From Hungatella effluvii (GTDB taxonomy: Bacteria > Bacillota > Clostridia > Lachnospirales > Lachnospiraceae), in contig NZ_QJKD01000005.1 in NCBI RefSeq assembly GCF_003201875.1, positions 186,001-250,000 of the forward strand: a stretch of 64,000 nucleotides of DNA. Direction: 5' to 3'. The translations under genes were made by a program, and so were the position numbers. The notes under the pieces are model-generated. The model made no database searches. It saw nothing but the letters and a program-made list of their open reading frames with translations, and had not been told where the DNA came from. The first letter of the stretch is position 1. Every line of letters begins with the position of its first letter. This document shows positions 53,150-61,203 of the stretch, in pieces.

Positions 53150-54477
53150 TCTCTCACCCTTCTTTCTACGATAATCGCATTTGTCATACAGCCGGTTACA
53201 TTAATGAGTGTTCTCGGCACATCGCCGATGGGATCGATGGCAATCATCGGTCCGAGACCGTTCACCGCGCCTGTGATTCCGCTGCCCATCACGGCTCCGA
53301 ATTCCGCCATGGTGGCCGTACCCGGAACACCGGTAATTCCATAGGAGACCAGCACGATCACCACCACCAGACCGAACACCAGCGCCGGTGTCATGGTAAG
53401 TCCGCTTAAGCCTGCGGCAAATACCGCCGCCATAGCCGGGAACATGGCGCCGCATCCCTGCATTCCTGAAGAGATGGCGTAGGCGGATACCTCGTCGGTA
53501 ATCTCCTTTTTAAGTCCCAGTCCGGCCGTCAGCGCTTCCTGCGCATCGGGGAGGCAGGCGGAACCGGAACGGGTAACCAGCGCCTTTTTCATCGCCGCCT
53601 TTCCCGCCCGGAAAAATGCCGCCGGGCTCACACCGGAAACTGCGCACAGAATGATCTGTACAGCCAGCATGGCCAGAGAGGCCGCGCAGAGAACTGCCAG
53701 CATCTTCACCAGCATCAGGAGAAACGCCGGGCCATACGCCGCTGTAAACGCCGCCATGACAGCGGCCGCCCCCATGGGCTTGTAGGCGATAACGGCCTTG
53801 CACACACTCGTAATCACAGAGAAAGCGGCATCTGTAACGTCCAGAAACGGCTTTACCGTATCCATATATTTACCGGACATTCTCCGGGCTGCAATGCCAA
53901 TCAATACGGCAAACACAAAGATTCCCACCACATTGCCGGTAAGGAAATCGAAACCGATTCCCGATGGAATCAGATGCGCAATCGAATCGGTGATCTTCTG
54001 TCCCTCCCCGATCTCCCAGGAAAAGACCGCAGTATCTGCTCCCGGCGCCGCGCCCACTCGAAAGCAGAGGCCAAGGCAGGCGCCAATCAGAGCGCTGACC
54101 GCAAGCATCAGCGTATTGACCCATTTCTTCCATTTTATCAGCGGCGTCTCTGTCTTTACAAGAGGCGTATGGATAACAAGACGCACCCCTGCAACAAAGA
54201 TGACCGGAGCGATCAAAAGCTGAAACAGGGAGACGTATCCGTTCCCCACCAGGGAAAACCAGCGGCCCAGATCCGCGGCATATGCTCCTGTGCGGCCGGA
54301 TAATCCCCATACGATCAGCCCGTATACGGTTCCAATCCCTGTTCCGATCAGCACGCGGGCCGCAAATGTAAATTTTTTCTTCGGCAGGCGGCTGATTCCG
54401 AACAGCAGACCGAAAAACACGATCACTCCCGCCAGGCTCTCCACCCTCGTTAATCCTAAAAACTCTATTATATTCAT
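53146..54477 (-). CDS. Dicarboxylate/amino acid:cation symporter (DAACS)
   Basis: A 443-residue symporter of the glutamate/dicarboxylate family with conserved re-entrant and helix motifs: LIAPVIFVAGVRLVI, the serine-rich TRSGSACLPDAQEAL hairpin (residues about 300-315), GCGAMFPA, and the C-terminal GVPGTATMAEF with IDPIGDVPRTLINV. Relatives include the cystine importer TcyP. Placed between the desulfidase (16-base gap) and the reductase (4-base overlap), a cystine or sulfur amino acid import role is likely. Confidence 0.9.
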   Translation of the reverse strand: MNIIEFLGLTRVESLAGVIVFFGLLFGISRLPKKKFTFAARVLIGTGIGTVYGLIVWGLSGRTGAYAADLGRWFSLVGNGYVSLFQLLIAPVIFVAGVRLVIHTPLVKTETPLIKWKKWVNTLMLAVSALIGACLGLCFRVGAAPGADTAVFSWEIGEGQKITDSIAHLIPSGIGFDFLTGNVVGIFVFAVLIGIAARRMSGKYMDTVKPFLDVTDAAFSVITSVCKAVIAYKPMGAAAVMAAFTAAYGPAFLLMLVKMLAVLCAASLAMLAVQIILCAVSGVSPAAFFRAGKAAMKKALVTRSGSACLPDAQEALTAGLGLKKEITDEVSAYAISSGMQGCGAMFPAMAAVFAAGLSGLTMTPALVFGLVVVIVLVSYGITGVPGTATMAEFGAVMGSGITGAVNGLGPMIAIDPIGDVPRTLINVTGCMTNAIIVERRVRE

Positions 54478-54493
54478 GAATGGTTCCTTTCTG

Positions 54494-55771
54494 TCAGCAT
54501 TCCGTCATAATACGGATTATTTCCTTATCGGTCTCTCTCATTCCATCTTTTCCGAGACGGCCCACATTAGTGATGGTATTTTCCACTCCCTTGGACACGA
54601 TGCCGTCGCCGCCTTTAAACTGCTGACCATTGATATACATATAGTATCCCATAATTCCGGCATCCACCGCGGCTGCGATCTTACCCGCACAGGAGGGCTT
54701 GGCGCCGTCACAGATAATGCCCGACACGATGGCAAGGCCGTTGACAAGGGTGTGGGCGATGGTCTTATAATCGGCCCCCAGCAGGAATGCGATTCCGCAC
54801 CCGGCCCCGCATCCCGCGCTGACCGCTCCGCAGTAGGCGGACAGACGGCCGATTCCCGTCTTCTGGTGGATCGTGATTAAATTCGAGAGCACAAGAGCGC
54901 GGTAGAGTTCTTCCTCACTGGAGCCCAGTTCTTTCGCATACTCAATCACAGGCAGGGAAGCGGTCATACCCTGATTCCCGCTTCCAGAATTGATAATAAC
55001 GGGAAGCTCGCATCCGCTCATACGGGCGTCCGACCCGGCCGCTGCGGCCGCCCTTGCCCTGACGCGGATATCGTCGCCGTAGGCCTTTAACAGGACACTG
55101 CCGATATTAGCACCCCAGTCGTTCTGAAGGCCGTCCTCCGAGATCGCGCTGTTATAGGCGATCTGGCGCCCTATGACGTCTCTCACGTCCTCCAAATCCA
55201 CTGTTTTGGCGAAATCGTAGATATCTTCCACATTTAAGAGACTCCGATCCGCCATCTGCGCCTCCCTGGCGGCCACGGCTCCCACCTTGTAAAGGACCTC
55301 TCCATCTTTCTCGATCAGCACAATATTCGTATGATACCCGGCGATCCGCACTTTCACGCAGGAACCGCCACCGGATACCGTCACCACCATGTCGAGGATC
55401 TCCTCCGTCTCCAGCGGCCTCACAGAGATCTCCGCATTCTGTAAATACGCCTTAATCTCTTTCTTCTGTTCCTCCGTCACGCCTGCGATAACTTCCAGAA
55501 TCCTGGAGGCATCCCCTGCTGCAATGCCGGCCGCCGCCGCGGCTTCAATGCCCTTTAATCCGCCTGTGTTGGGAACAATGACACTCTTTACATTTTTCAC
55601 TATATTGCCGCTGGCTTCCACCACACAGCGTTCGGGAAGGCAGCCCAGTACCTCTCTGGCTTTCGCCGCGCAATAGGCCAGAGCAATCGGCTCCGTACAA
55701 CCCATGGCAGGCACGAGTTCCTCTTTTAGAATCTGTACATAGGTCGAATACTGAATTCCGGTACGTTCCAT
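54494..55771 (-). CDS. cyuA: L-cysteine desulfidase
   Basis: The 425-residue enzyme matches the CyuA/UPF0597 family of [4Fe-4S] L-cysteine desulfidases, which split cysteine into pyruvate, ammonia and sulfide. Recognised motifs are AMGCTEPIALAY with the catalytic Cys (residue 25), SGNIVKNVKSVIVPN, NSGSGNQGMTASLPVI, the Cys-rich AYCGAVSAGCGAGCGIAF and ICDGAKPSCAGK, which supply the cluster ligands. It lacks transit signals. It is the first gene of the cysteine operon, with an AT-rich promoter in 55772-55910. Confidence 0.92.
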   Translation of the reverse strand: MERTGIQYSTYVQILKEELVPAMGCTEPIALAYCAAKAREVLGCLPERCVVEASGNIVKNVKSVIVPNTGGLKGIEAAAAAGIAAGDASRILEVIAGVTEEQKKEIKAYLQNAEISVRPLETEEILDMVVTVSGGGSCVKVRIAGYHTNIVLIEKDGEVLYKVGAVAAREAQMADRSLLNVEDIYDFAKTVDLEDVRDVIGRQIAYNSAISEDGLQNDWGANIGSVLLKAYGDDIRVRARAAAAAGSDARMSGCELPVIINSGSGNQGMTASLPVIEYAKELGSSEEELYRALVLSNLITIHQKTGIGRLSAYCGAVSAGCGAGCGIAFLLGADYKTIAHTLVNGLAIVSGIICDGAKPSCAGKIAAAVDAGIMGYYMYINGQQFKGGDGIVSKGVENTITNVGRLGKDGMRETDKEIIRIMTEC

Positions 55772-55912
55772 GATTTCCCTCCGATTGGTTTATGTATTTT
55801 TTATAATTTTATAAGAAAATTTTAACGTATTTTGATCGATATGTCAATGAATTTAATAAAGTTTTTTTATCGTAATAATAATTTATTTTTTAAATCATAA
55901 AAATCATTCCTG

Positions 55913-55953
55913 CAAAAAAAAGAAATCCGGAAATGCTGCTTTCCGGATTTCTT
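55913..55953 (-). terminator. Terminator after the DUF3592 gene
   Basis: A perfect 14-bp stem (55920-55933 with 55940-55953, loop TGCTGC) is followed on the minus strand by an eight-T run (plus 55913-55920). It separates the regulator/DUF3592 pair from the cysteine operon. Confidence 0.8.
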
Positions 55954-55958
55954 CCCTT

Positions 55959-56095
55959 TTGAAATAAAGAGTCCGGCTCGCCGGACTCTCGCGCCGGAGC
56001 GCGGTCGCTTCAGCGGCCACACTTCCTTAGCGCGAAGTGCGCCTCCTCACGGAGGTTTTTTATTTCATAGGACAACTGTCCTATGAAATAAAAAT
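55959..56095. other. Hairpin-rich intergenic element A
   Basis: The 354-base gap 55772-56125 holds the cyuA promoter, a terminator and then this GC-rich structured stretch. In order it contains a perfect 10-bp stem (55968-55977 with 55980-55989), GGTCGCT/AGCGGCC with one wobble, CACTTC/GAAGTG, CCTCC/GGAGG followed by six T residues (a plus-strand terminator), and a perfect 15-bp palindrome arm pair centred on 56078 beginning TTATTTCATAGG. GAAATAAA at its left matches TTTATTTC at its right, so the whole can fold back on itself. It contains the decamer GACTCTCGCG at 55984-55993, also found in element B at 59135. Confidence 0.6.
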
Positions 56096-56125
56096 AATTC
56101 ACTGCTGTTTTCCTGATTGCCTTTT

Positions 56126-56548
56126 TTATGTATTAGCCAGGTTTTTCTTTTTACTCCCAAAGGACGACAGAGTCATAATCAGCATACCAAACGATGCGAT
56201 TAAACATGCAAAATAGAGGAATGCAACAGGTGTGGAAGTCTTTACTCCCTCGATATTCGCATACAGCTTTTCATTAGATAAATAGGCAGTTACGGTGCGG
56301 CCTGGTATATAGGGAGCGCTGCTGTGGGTATTTTTCAGTTCATATTCCTTACCGTAATACGATACAAAGACTTCGTACTGCATCTGTCGTTTTCCCAATA
56401 TCTTCTTATATACCGTTTCGGAGCTTATCACCTTCACCTCAACCTCTTCGTATTCCACATCGGAATTGTCAACAACGCCATGGAGAACCACCGTCGCTAT
56501 AATACAAAGCACTGTTGCAATCATCAGTATTACTGTTTTCTTACTCAT
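56126..56548 (-). CDS. DUF3592-type membrane protein
   Basis: The 140-residue protein has an N-terminal membrane helix (TVILMIATVLCIIATVVLHGV), an external beta-rich domain with QMQYEVFVSYYGKEYEL and GRTVTAYLSNEKLYA, and a C-terminal membrane helix. This two-helix layout with a YxVxVxY..G domain fits DUF3592 proteins of unknown function. GGGGG lies 9 bases before ATG. It follows the YheO-type regulator by 25 bases and shares its transcript. Confidence 0.75.
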   Translation of the reverse strand: MSKKTVILMIATVLCIIATVVLHGVVDNSDVEYEEVEVKVISSETVYKKILGKRQMQYEVFVSYYGKEYELKNTHSSAPYIPGRTVTAYLSNEKLYANIEGVKTSTPVAFLYFACLIASFGMLIMTLSSFGSKKKNLANT

Positions 56549-56573
56549 TTAGAATCCCCCTCTCATGTTCTTC

Positions 56574-57263
56574 TTACGCTTTTTTCTGAATTTTGGACTG
56601 ATAACGGTAAACACTGGCCTCGGAACAGAACAGATATTCCGCCACTGCTCCTACAGCTCCCTTTAACTGGAACAGGCCGGCACGGTTCAGTTCTCCGATA
56701 ATCTCGATCTTCTCCTGCTGCGTCAGACGCTCCCTTACCTTAGGCTCACTGGAACCCACGACTGAAATGACGGCTTTTTTCATCATATCTCCGATTACGT
56801 CCTCAGAAAAATTCTCCACAGGGCCTGAGCAGACGATTCCGGCATTAACGCCCTCACTCATCATCCCAAGACCGCTCAACTGGCGGAGACTTTCCATTAC
56901 CTGCTCATACGGCGTCATGTCAATATTGACACAAAGCTGTCCCACAAGCATTCCTTCCTCCCGGATAAAATACGTCGAAGAACGCAGCCTCTTATCAGGT
57001 GCCGCCTTCCCCTCATAGTTCACTACGTAATCCTTTTCTTTCCATTCTTCGTTCGCCAGTATGGACAAAGTAAAATCCGTGATAGGCGCTCCAATCGTAC
57101 GGCCGCTGACGTGTCCATTGGCAATGGCAATAATATCATGGTCCGGTTTGCGGCAGTCTCTCAGCACGACCTCCGCGTTCTCTCCCAAAACCTCTCCCAG
57201 AAAATCAACCAGTTTTTTATAATAATCCAGTATGTCCAATTCTATAATTCCTTTCCCCAGCAT
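56574..57263 (-). CDS. YheO-type PAS/helix-turn-helix regulator
   Basis: A 229-residue regulator with an N-terminal YheO-like PAS domain (FLGEVLGENAEVVLRD, GAPITDFTLSIL, STYFIREEGMLVGQLCVNID) and a C-terminal YheO/DauR-type helix-turn-helix (LTQQEKIEIIGELNRAGLFQLKGAVGAVAEYL). Proteins of this family often adjoin amino acid catabolic genes, and here it precedes the cysteine operon in the same direction, so cyuA and its partners are its likely target. The ATG at 57263 has AAAGAG 8 bases upstream; a TTG with AAAGGA eight codons later is an alternative start. Confidence 0.85.
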   Translation of the reverse strand: MLGKGIIELDILDYYKKLVDFLGEVLGENAEVVLRDCRKPDHDIIAIANGHVSGRTIGAPITDFTLSILANEEWKEKDYVVNYEGKAAPDKRLRSSTYFIREEGMLVGQLCVNIDMTPYEQVMESLRQLSGLGMMSEGVNAGIVCSGPVENFSEDVIGDMMKKAVISVVGSSEPKVRERLTQQEKIEIIGELNRAGLFQLKGAVGAVAEYLFCSEASVYRYQSKIQKKA

Positions 57264-57381
57264 TCAAAACTCTTTTTCATTATAACAGAGGAAAAACCGT
57301 TCCGCAACCGATTCCGCCTGCCTGGACGGAAAGCTGCCGCTTAAAACAGCATTCCCGCTGGGCCTTCAGCATGTTCTCGCC

Positions 57382-58707
57382 ATGTTCGCAGGAAACTTAA
57401 CACCAATCCTTTTAATCGCAGGCGCATGCGGAATTACGGCCGGTTCTCCGGAACAGGTGGCAATTCTACAGAACGCCATGCTGGTAGCCGGTATCGTCAC
57501 ACTGGTTCAGCTCTTCTCCATCGGTCCGGTGGGTGGCAAGCTTCCGATAGTCATGGGTACCAGCTCCGGTTTCATCGGTGTATGCCAGAGTGTGGCCGGC
57601 GTCATGGGCGGCGGTGTGGTCGCTTATGGTGCTATTCTCGGCGCCTCGCTGCTCGGCGGATTATTTGAGACTGTACTGGGCTTTTTCTTAAAACCTCTGC
57701 GCCGTTTCTTCCCATCCGTTGTTACCGGTACGGTCGTTCTCTCCATCGGTCTCTCCTTAATCAGTGTCGGAATCGGTTCGTTCGGCGGCGGCAGCAGTTC
57801 CAAGGATTACGGCTCTTTAGAGAACTTATTTCTGGGCTTTGTCGTTCTCTTAAGCATCGTGCTGTTAAAGCATTTTTGTAAGGGATTTGCAAGTGTATCT
57901 TCTATATTAATCGGCATTATCATCGGCTATGTGGCGGCGGCAGTCATGGGCTTCCTTCTTCCCAATACCTTCACCTTCACAGACCCGGTTACCGGCGCTG
58001 CGGCAGAAATGACGAAGTCCTGGGTTTTAAACTGGAATAAGGTGGCGGAAGCCAGCTGGTTTTCCGTTCCGAAGCTGATGCCTGTAAAGCTGGTATTTGA
58101 CGCCCGCGCCATTATCCCGATCGGAATCATGTTCATCGTAACGGCAGTTGAGACCGTAGGTGATATCTCCGGTATCACAGAAGGTGGTATGGGACGGGAA
58201 GCCACAGACAAGGAACTGGCTGGCGGCGTTATGTGCGACGGCCTCGGTTCTTCTTTTGCAGCACTCTTCGGCGTGCTTCCCAACACCTCCTTCAGCCAGA
58301 ATGTAGGTCTGGTGGGCATGACAAAGATCGTCAACCGGTTCGCCATCGCAACCGGAGGCGTATTCTTAATCGCCTGCGGTTTATTCCCAAAGCTGGCGGC
58401 TATCGTTTCCATCATGCCTCAGAGTGTACTGGGCGGTGCCGCTGTCATGATGTTTGCATCGATCGTAGTAAGCGGTATCCAGTTGATCACAAAGGAAGAG
58501 GTCAACACCAGAAGCATTACAATCGTATCTGTAGCACTCGGCCTCGGCTATGGCCTTGGTTCCAATGCCGGAGCCCTTACATACCTTCCGGAACCGGTGC
58601 GATTAATCTTCGGCGGTTCTGGTATCGTGCCGGCTGCCCTGGTGGCAATCATCTTAAATGTATGTCTTCCAAGAGAATCGGCCGCAGAAAAAACAGCTAA
58701 AAAATAA
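57382..58707 (+). CDS. NCS2 xanthine/uracil permease without a recognisable start
   Basis: A membrane permease of the nucleobase:cation symporter-2 family, about 12-14 segments, with FIGVCQSVAG, the QS/AT-like loop, ETVGDISG (the xanthine-permease signature Glu), GGVMCDGLGSSFAALFG and NTSFSQNVG. It would import xanthine, uric acid or a related purine. The first ATG at 57382 is inside a conserved region: the frame upstream reads LDGKLPLKTAFPLGLQHVL, which belongs to the family N-terminus, back to a TAA at 57283. No ATG, GTG or TTG lies between, only CTG codons, so the true start is missing or unusual. The divergent regulator starts only 19 bases from that TAA. Confidence 0.85.
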   Translation: MFAGNLTPILLIAGACGITAGSPEQVAILQNAMLVAGIVTLVQLFSIGPVGGKLPIVMGTSSGFIGVCQSVAGVMGGGVVAYGAILGASLLGGLFETVLGFFLKPLRRFFPSVVTGTVVLSIGLSLISVGIGSFGGGSSSKDYGSLENLFLGFVVLLSIVLLKHFCKGFASVSSILIGIIIGYVAAAVMGFLLPNTFTFTDPVTGAAAEMTKSWVLNWNKVAEASWFSVPKLMPVKLVFDARAIIPIGIMFIVTAVETVGDISGITEGGMGREATDKELAGGVMCDGLGSSFAALFGVLPNTSFSQNVGLVGMTKIVNRFAIATGGVFLIACGLFPKLAAIVSIMPQSVLGGAAVMMFASIVVSGIQLITKEEVNTRSITIVSVALGLGYGLGSNAGALTYLPEPVRLIFGGSGIVPAALVAIILNVCLPRESAAEKTAKK

Positions 58708-58757
58708 GAGCAGGAAGTCAGTGACGGCCTGCTGTTATAAAACGTAAAAGGAACGAT

Positions 58758-58802
58758 AAATGCCGCATGCAGAACCACTTTCGGTTCTGCATGCGGCATT
58801 TT
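58758..58802 (+). terminator. Terminator of the NCS2 permease gene
   Basis: A perfect 19-bp stem (58758-58776 with 58783-58801, loop ACTTTC) followed by TTTTC lies 51 bases past the stop. Confidence 0.75.
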
Positions 58803-59018
58803 CATCTATGTAAACTGTTCGTAATAATTTGGCGAAGCCGGCCACATCAAGCGCGCTTATCTTTATGACCATGGCTTCTTCTATGTTCAATCCCTCTCGG
58901 GCTTTCTGATACCTATCATACACGGCAAATGTGTCTAAAATTTGTTGTTTGCCTAAAGCCTTTCTAAAAAGTATGAAAAACTCTTTAACATTTTCATAAG
59001 TGAATCTAATTCTGCAAC

Positions 59019-59046
59019 TTTACACATCTTTTACAAAACCTATACT
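59019..59046 (+). promoter_or_regulatory. PHO-box-like repeat and promoter of pstS
   Basis: TTTACA at 59019 and 59030 and TATACT at 59041 recur at an 11-base period, the spacing of PhoP-binding TT(A/T)ACA repeats in Gram-positive bacteria. TTTACA 59019 and TATACT 59041 also serve as a -35/-10 pair with a 16-base spacer. A phosphate-responsive promoter with a leader of about 185 bases is implied. The 532-base gap 58708-59239 holds a terminator, this site and element B; the small open frame within it looks spurious. Confidence 0.6.
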
Positions 59047-59100
59047 AAATCCTGATATCTTCTGATTCAATTCCTTAGTATACTCCAGATGTCAGATAAA

Positions 59101-59206
59101 AGTCAAAACCCCCGCCGCAGGCGGCAGGATTTTTGACTCTCGCGGCAGTCGCCAAATGGACGCGCAAGCGTGTCCGTTTAGCTCGTTGCTCGCGGAAATA
59201 AATGTA
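59101..59206 (+). other. Hairpin-rich leader element B of pstS
   Basis: The stretch between the probable transcription start and pstS folds strongly. AGTCAAAA (59101-59108) pairs with TTTTGACT (59131-59138) around an inner CCGCC/GGCGG helix. GGACGCGC is then mirrored by GCGTGTCC with one wobble, and CTCGCGG occurs twice (59139-59145 and 59190-59196). GACTCTCGCG at 59135-59144 is identical to a decamer in element A at 55984. It may be a dispersed repeat, a 5' leader attenuator, or both. Confidence 0.5.
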
Positions 59207-59239
59207 AGAAATCATATCAGAAAAAGAGGAGAGTCAATT

Positions 59240-60172
59240 ATGAAAAAGAATATGGTAAAAACACTTGCACTTGCCGGAATGGCAGTTTTAACAATGGGAG
59301 CCCTGGCTGGCTGCGGCAGCAATACAGCCGAGTCAACCGCGGCGCCAACCACCGCACAGTCAGAGGCTGAGGCGACCACAGCAGGTACTTCCTCCGCTGA
59401 GACAACCACCGCGGCTCCTGCGGCTTCCGCAGACTTAAAGGGTTCCATCAGCATGGTAGGTTCCACCTCCATGGAAAAATTTGCAACCGCGCTCAGCGAA
59501 ATCTTCATGGAAAAGTATCCGAACGTAACGGTTCAGGCCGAATTCGTCGGCTCCGGCGCCGGAGTAGAAGCAGTAAATAACGGCTCCGCTGATATCGGCA
59601 ACTCTTCCCGTGATTTAAAGGACGAAGAGAAAGCTAACGGTATCGCCGAAAACATCGTAGCCATCGACGGTATCGCAGTCGTTGTCGATCCGGCCAATGC
59701 CGTGGAAGACTTGACGAAGGATCAGCTGACCTCCATCTATAACGGTACAATCACCAACTGGAAAGACGCAGGCGGCGCAGACCAGCCGATCGTAGTCATC
59801 GGCCGCGAGTCCGGTTCCGGTACAAGAAGTGCTTTTGAGGAAATCCTCGATGTCGCTGACGCCTGCAAATACAGCAATGAGTTAGACAGCACCGGCGCAG
59901 TTATGGCAAAGGTTGCTTCCACACCAGGCTCCATCGGATACGTTTCCTTAGACGTTCTGGATGACACGGTTAAGACCTTAAAGCTGGACGGCACAGAAGC
60001 CACTGCGGATAATATCAAGGCTGGCACCTACTTCTTAAGCCGCCCGTTCGTTATGGCAACCAAAGGAGAAATCTCCGAACAGAACGACCTGGTAAAAGCA
60101 TTATTTGACTACATCTACTCCGATGAAGGCACCGAATTAGTGAAATCCGTTGGTTTAATCCCGACAAAATAA
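59240..60172 (+). CDS. pstS: Phosphate-binding lipoprotein PstS
   Basis: The receptor of the high-affinity phosphate importer. The 310-residue precursor has lipobox ALAGC (Cys25), a Thr/Ala/Glu-rich linker and the PBP-like domain with phosphate-binding loops SMVGSTSMEKF, NGSADIGNSSRDL and IGRESGSGTRSAFEE (the SGSGT signature). I take the ATG at 59240 (MKKNMVKTL) with GAGGAG 8 bases upstream; the longer frame to 59156 covers the structured leader. It heads pstSCAB-phoU. Confidence 0.96.
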   Translation: MKKNMVKTLALAGMAVLTMGALAGCGSNTAESTAAPTTAQSEAEATTAGTSSAETTTAAPAASADLKGSISMVGSTSMEKFATALSEIFMEKYPNVTVQAEFVGSGAGVEAVNNGSADIGNSSRDLKDEEKANGIAENIVAIDGIAVVVDPANAVEDLTKDQLTSIYNGTITNWKDAGGADQPIVVIGRESGSGTRSAFEEILDVADACKYSNELDSTGAVMAKVASTPGSIGYVSLDVLDDTVKTLKLDGTEATADNIKAGTYFLSRPFVMATKGEISEQNDLVKALFDYIYSDEGTELVKSVGLIPTK

Positions 60173-60200
60173 AAGCCCAACGGCTGAATCAGACATCATA

Positions 60201-60240
60201 AAAAGGGACGTAGAAGGCGATCAGACACTACGTTCCTTTT
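60201..60240 (+). terminator. Attenuator between pstS and pstC
   Basis: AAAAGGGACGTAG (60201-60213) pairs with CTACGTTCCTTTT (60228-60240), one mismatch, ending in TTTT. Partial termination here would make more PstS than channel protein, as in other pst operons. Confidence 0.65.
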
Positions 60241-60267
60241 ATCCGCATATATGAAAGGAGCCATCTT

Positions 60268-61203
60268 ATGCACCCGAAATCTTACTCCATCTTTGCCGGG
60301 CGCGGCAGCAAATCCGCGGTGGAACATGCGGCGCAGATTATCTTTACCGTCTGTGGTTTCTTTGCCGTCCTGGCGGTCGCTTCCATCACGATTTACATGA
60401 TCATCAGCGGTACCCCCGCTCTCTTTAAAGTGGGAATCGTCGATATCCTGTTCGGCACCGTCTGGAAACCGGAAGCCGCAGTCCCCGCCTTCGGTATCCT
60501 CTATGTTATCCTGACTTCCATTGCCGGAACTGCTCTCGCCATTTTAATCGGAGTTCCCATCGGTGTTATGACGGCCGTTTTCCTCGCTGAAGTGACGCCG
60601 CCAAAGCTGGCCGGTATCGTTCGCCCGGCGGTGGAACTGCTGGCCGGTATCCCCTCCGTCATCTACGGCCTTCTGGGAATCCTGATCCTGAATCCGCTGA
60701 TGTATAAGCTGGAACTTAAGATTTTCGAGGGCTCCACAACCCACCAGTTCACGGGAGGCGCCAATTTGATCTCCGCCGTCCTGGTTCTGGCTCTGATGAT
60801 TCTCCCCACAGTCATCAACATCAGTGAATCCGCTCTCCGCTCTGTTCCCAGAGAGCTGCGAAGCGCCTCCCTGGCCCTGGGGGCCACAAAGATTCAGACA
60901 ATCTTCCAGGTCGTGCTCCCTGCGGCGAAATCAGGTATTATTACTGCCATCGTACTCGGCACCGGCCGCGCCATCGGTGAAGCCATGGCGATCAGCCTTG
61001 TATCGGGAAGTTCGGTTAATTTCCCCCTTCCCTTCAACTCCGTCCGTTTCCTGACGACGGCGATTGTTTCGGAAATGTCCTACTCGGCGGGCCTTCACAA
61101 GCAGGTGCTCTTCACCATCGGCCTCGTCCTGTACGCATTTATTATGATCATCAATATTTCTCTGACCAGGCTGTTAAAGAAAGGAGATGTACAGCATGAC
61201 TAA
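60268..61203 (+). CDS. pstC: Phosphate ABC transporter permease PstC
   Basis: A 311-residue permease with six membrane segments and the binding-protein-dependent transport signature: GIPSVIYGLLGILIL, the EAA-like region SLALGATKIQTIFQVVLPAAKSG and the GRAIGEAMA motif. It pairs with PstA to form the phosphate channel. Its ribosome site AAAGGAG stands 7 bases before ATG, and its stop overlaps the pstA start by eight bases. Confidence 0.95.
   Translation: MHPKSYSIFAGRGSKSAVEHAAQIIFTVCGFFAVLAVASITIYMIISGTPALFKVGIVDILFGTVWKPEAAVPAFGILYVILTSIAGTALAILIGVPIGVMTAVFLAEVTPPKLAGIVRPAVELLAGIPSVIYGLLGILILNPLMYKLELKIFEGSTTHQFTGGANLISAVLVLALMILPTVINISESALRSVPRELRSASLALGATKIQTIFQVVLPAAKSGIITAIVLGTGRAIGEAMAISLVSGSSVNFPLPFNSVRFLTTAIVSEMSYSAGLHKQVLFTIGLVLYAFIMIINISLTRLLKKGDVQHD

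Noticed and set aside
58735..58923. Minus-strand frame of 62 codons between the NCS2 gene and pstS
   Set aside because: Its last third is the perfect terminator hairpin of the permease gene, it has no clear ribosome site, and it resembles nothing known.
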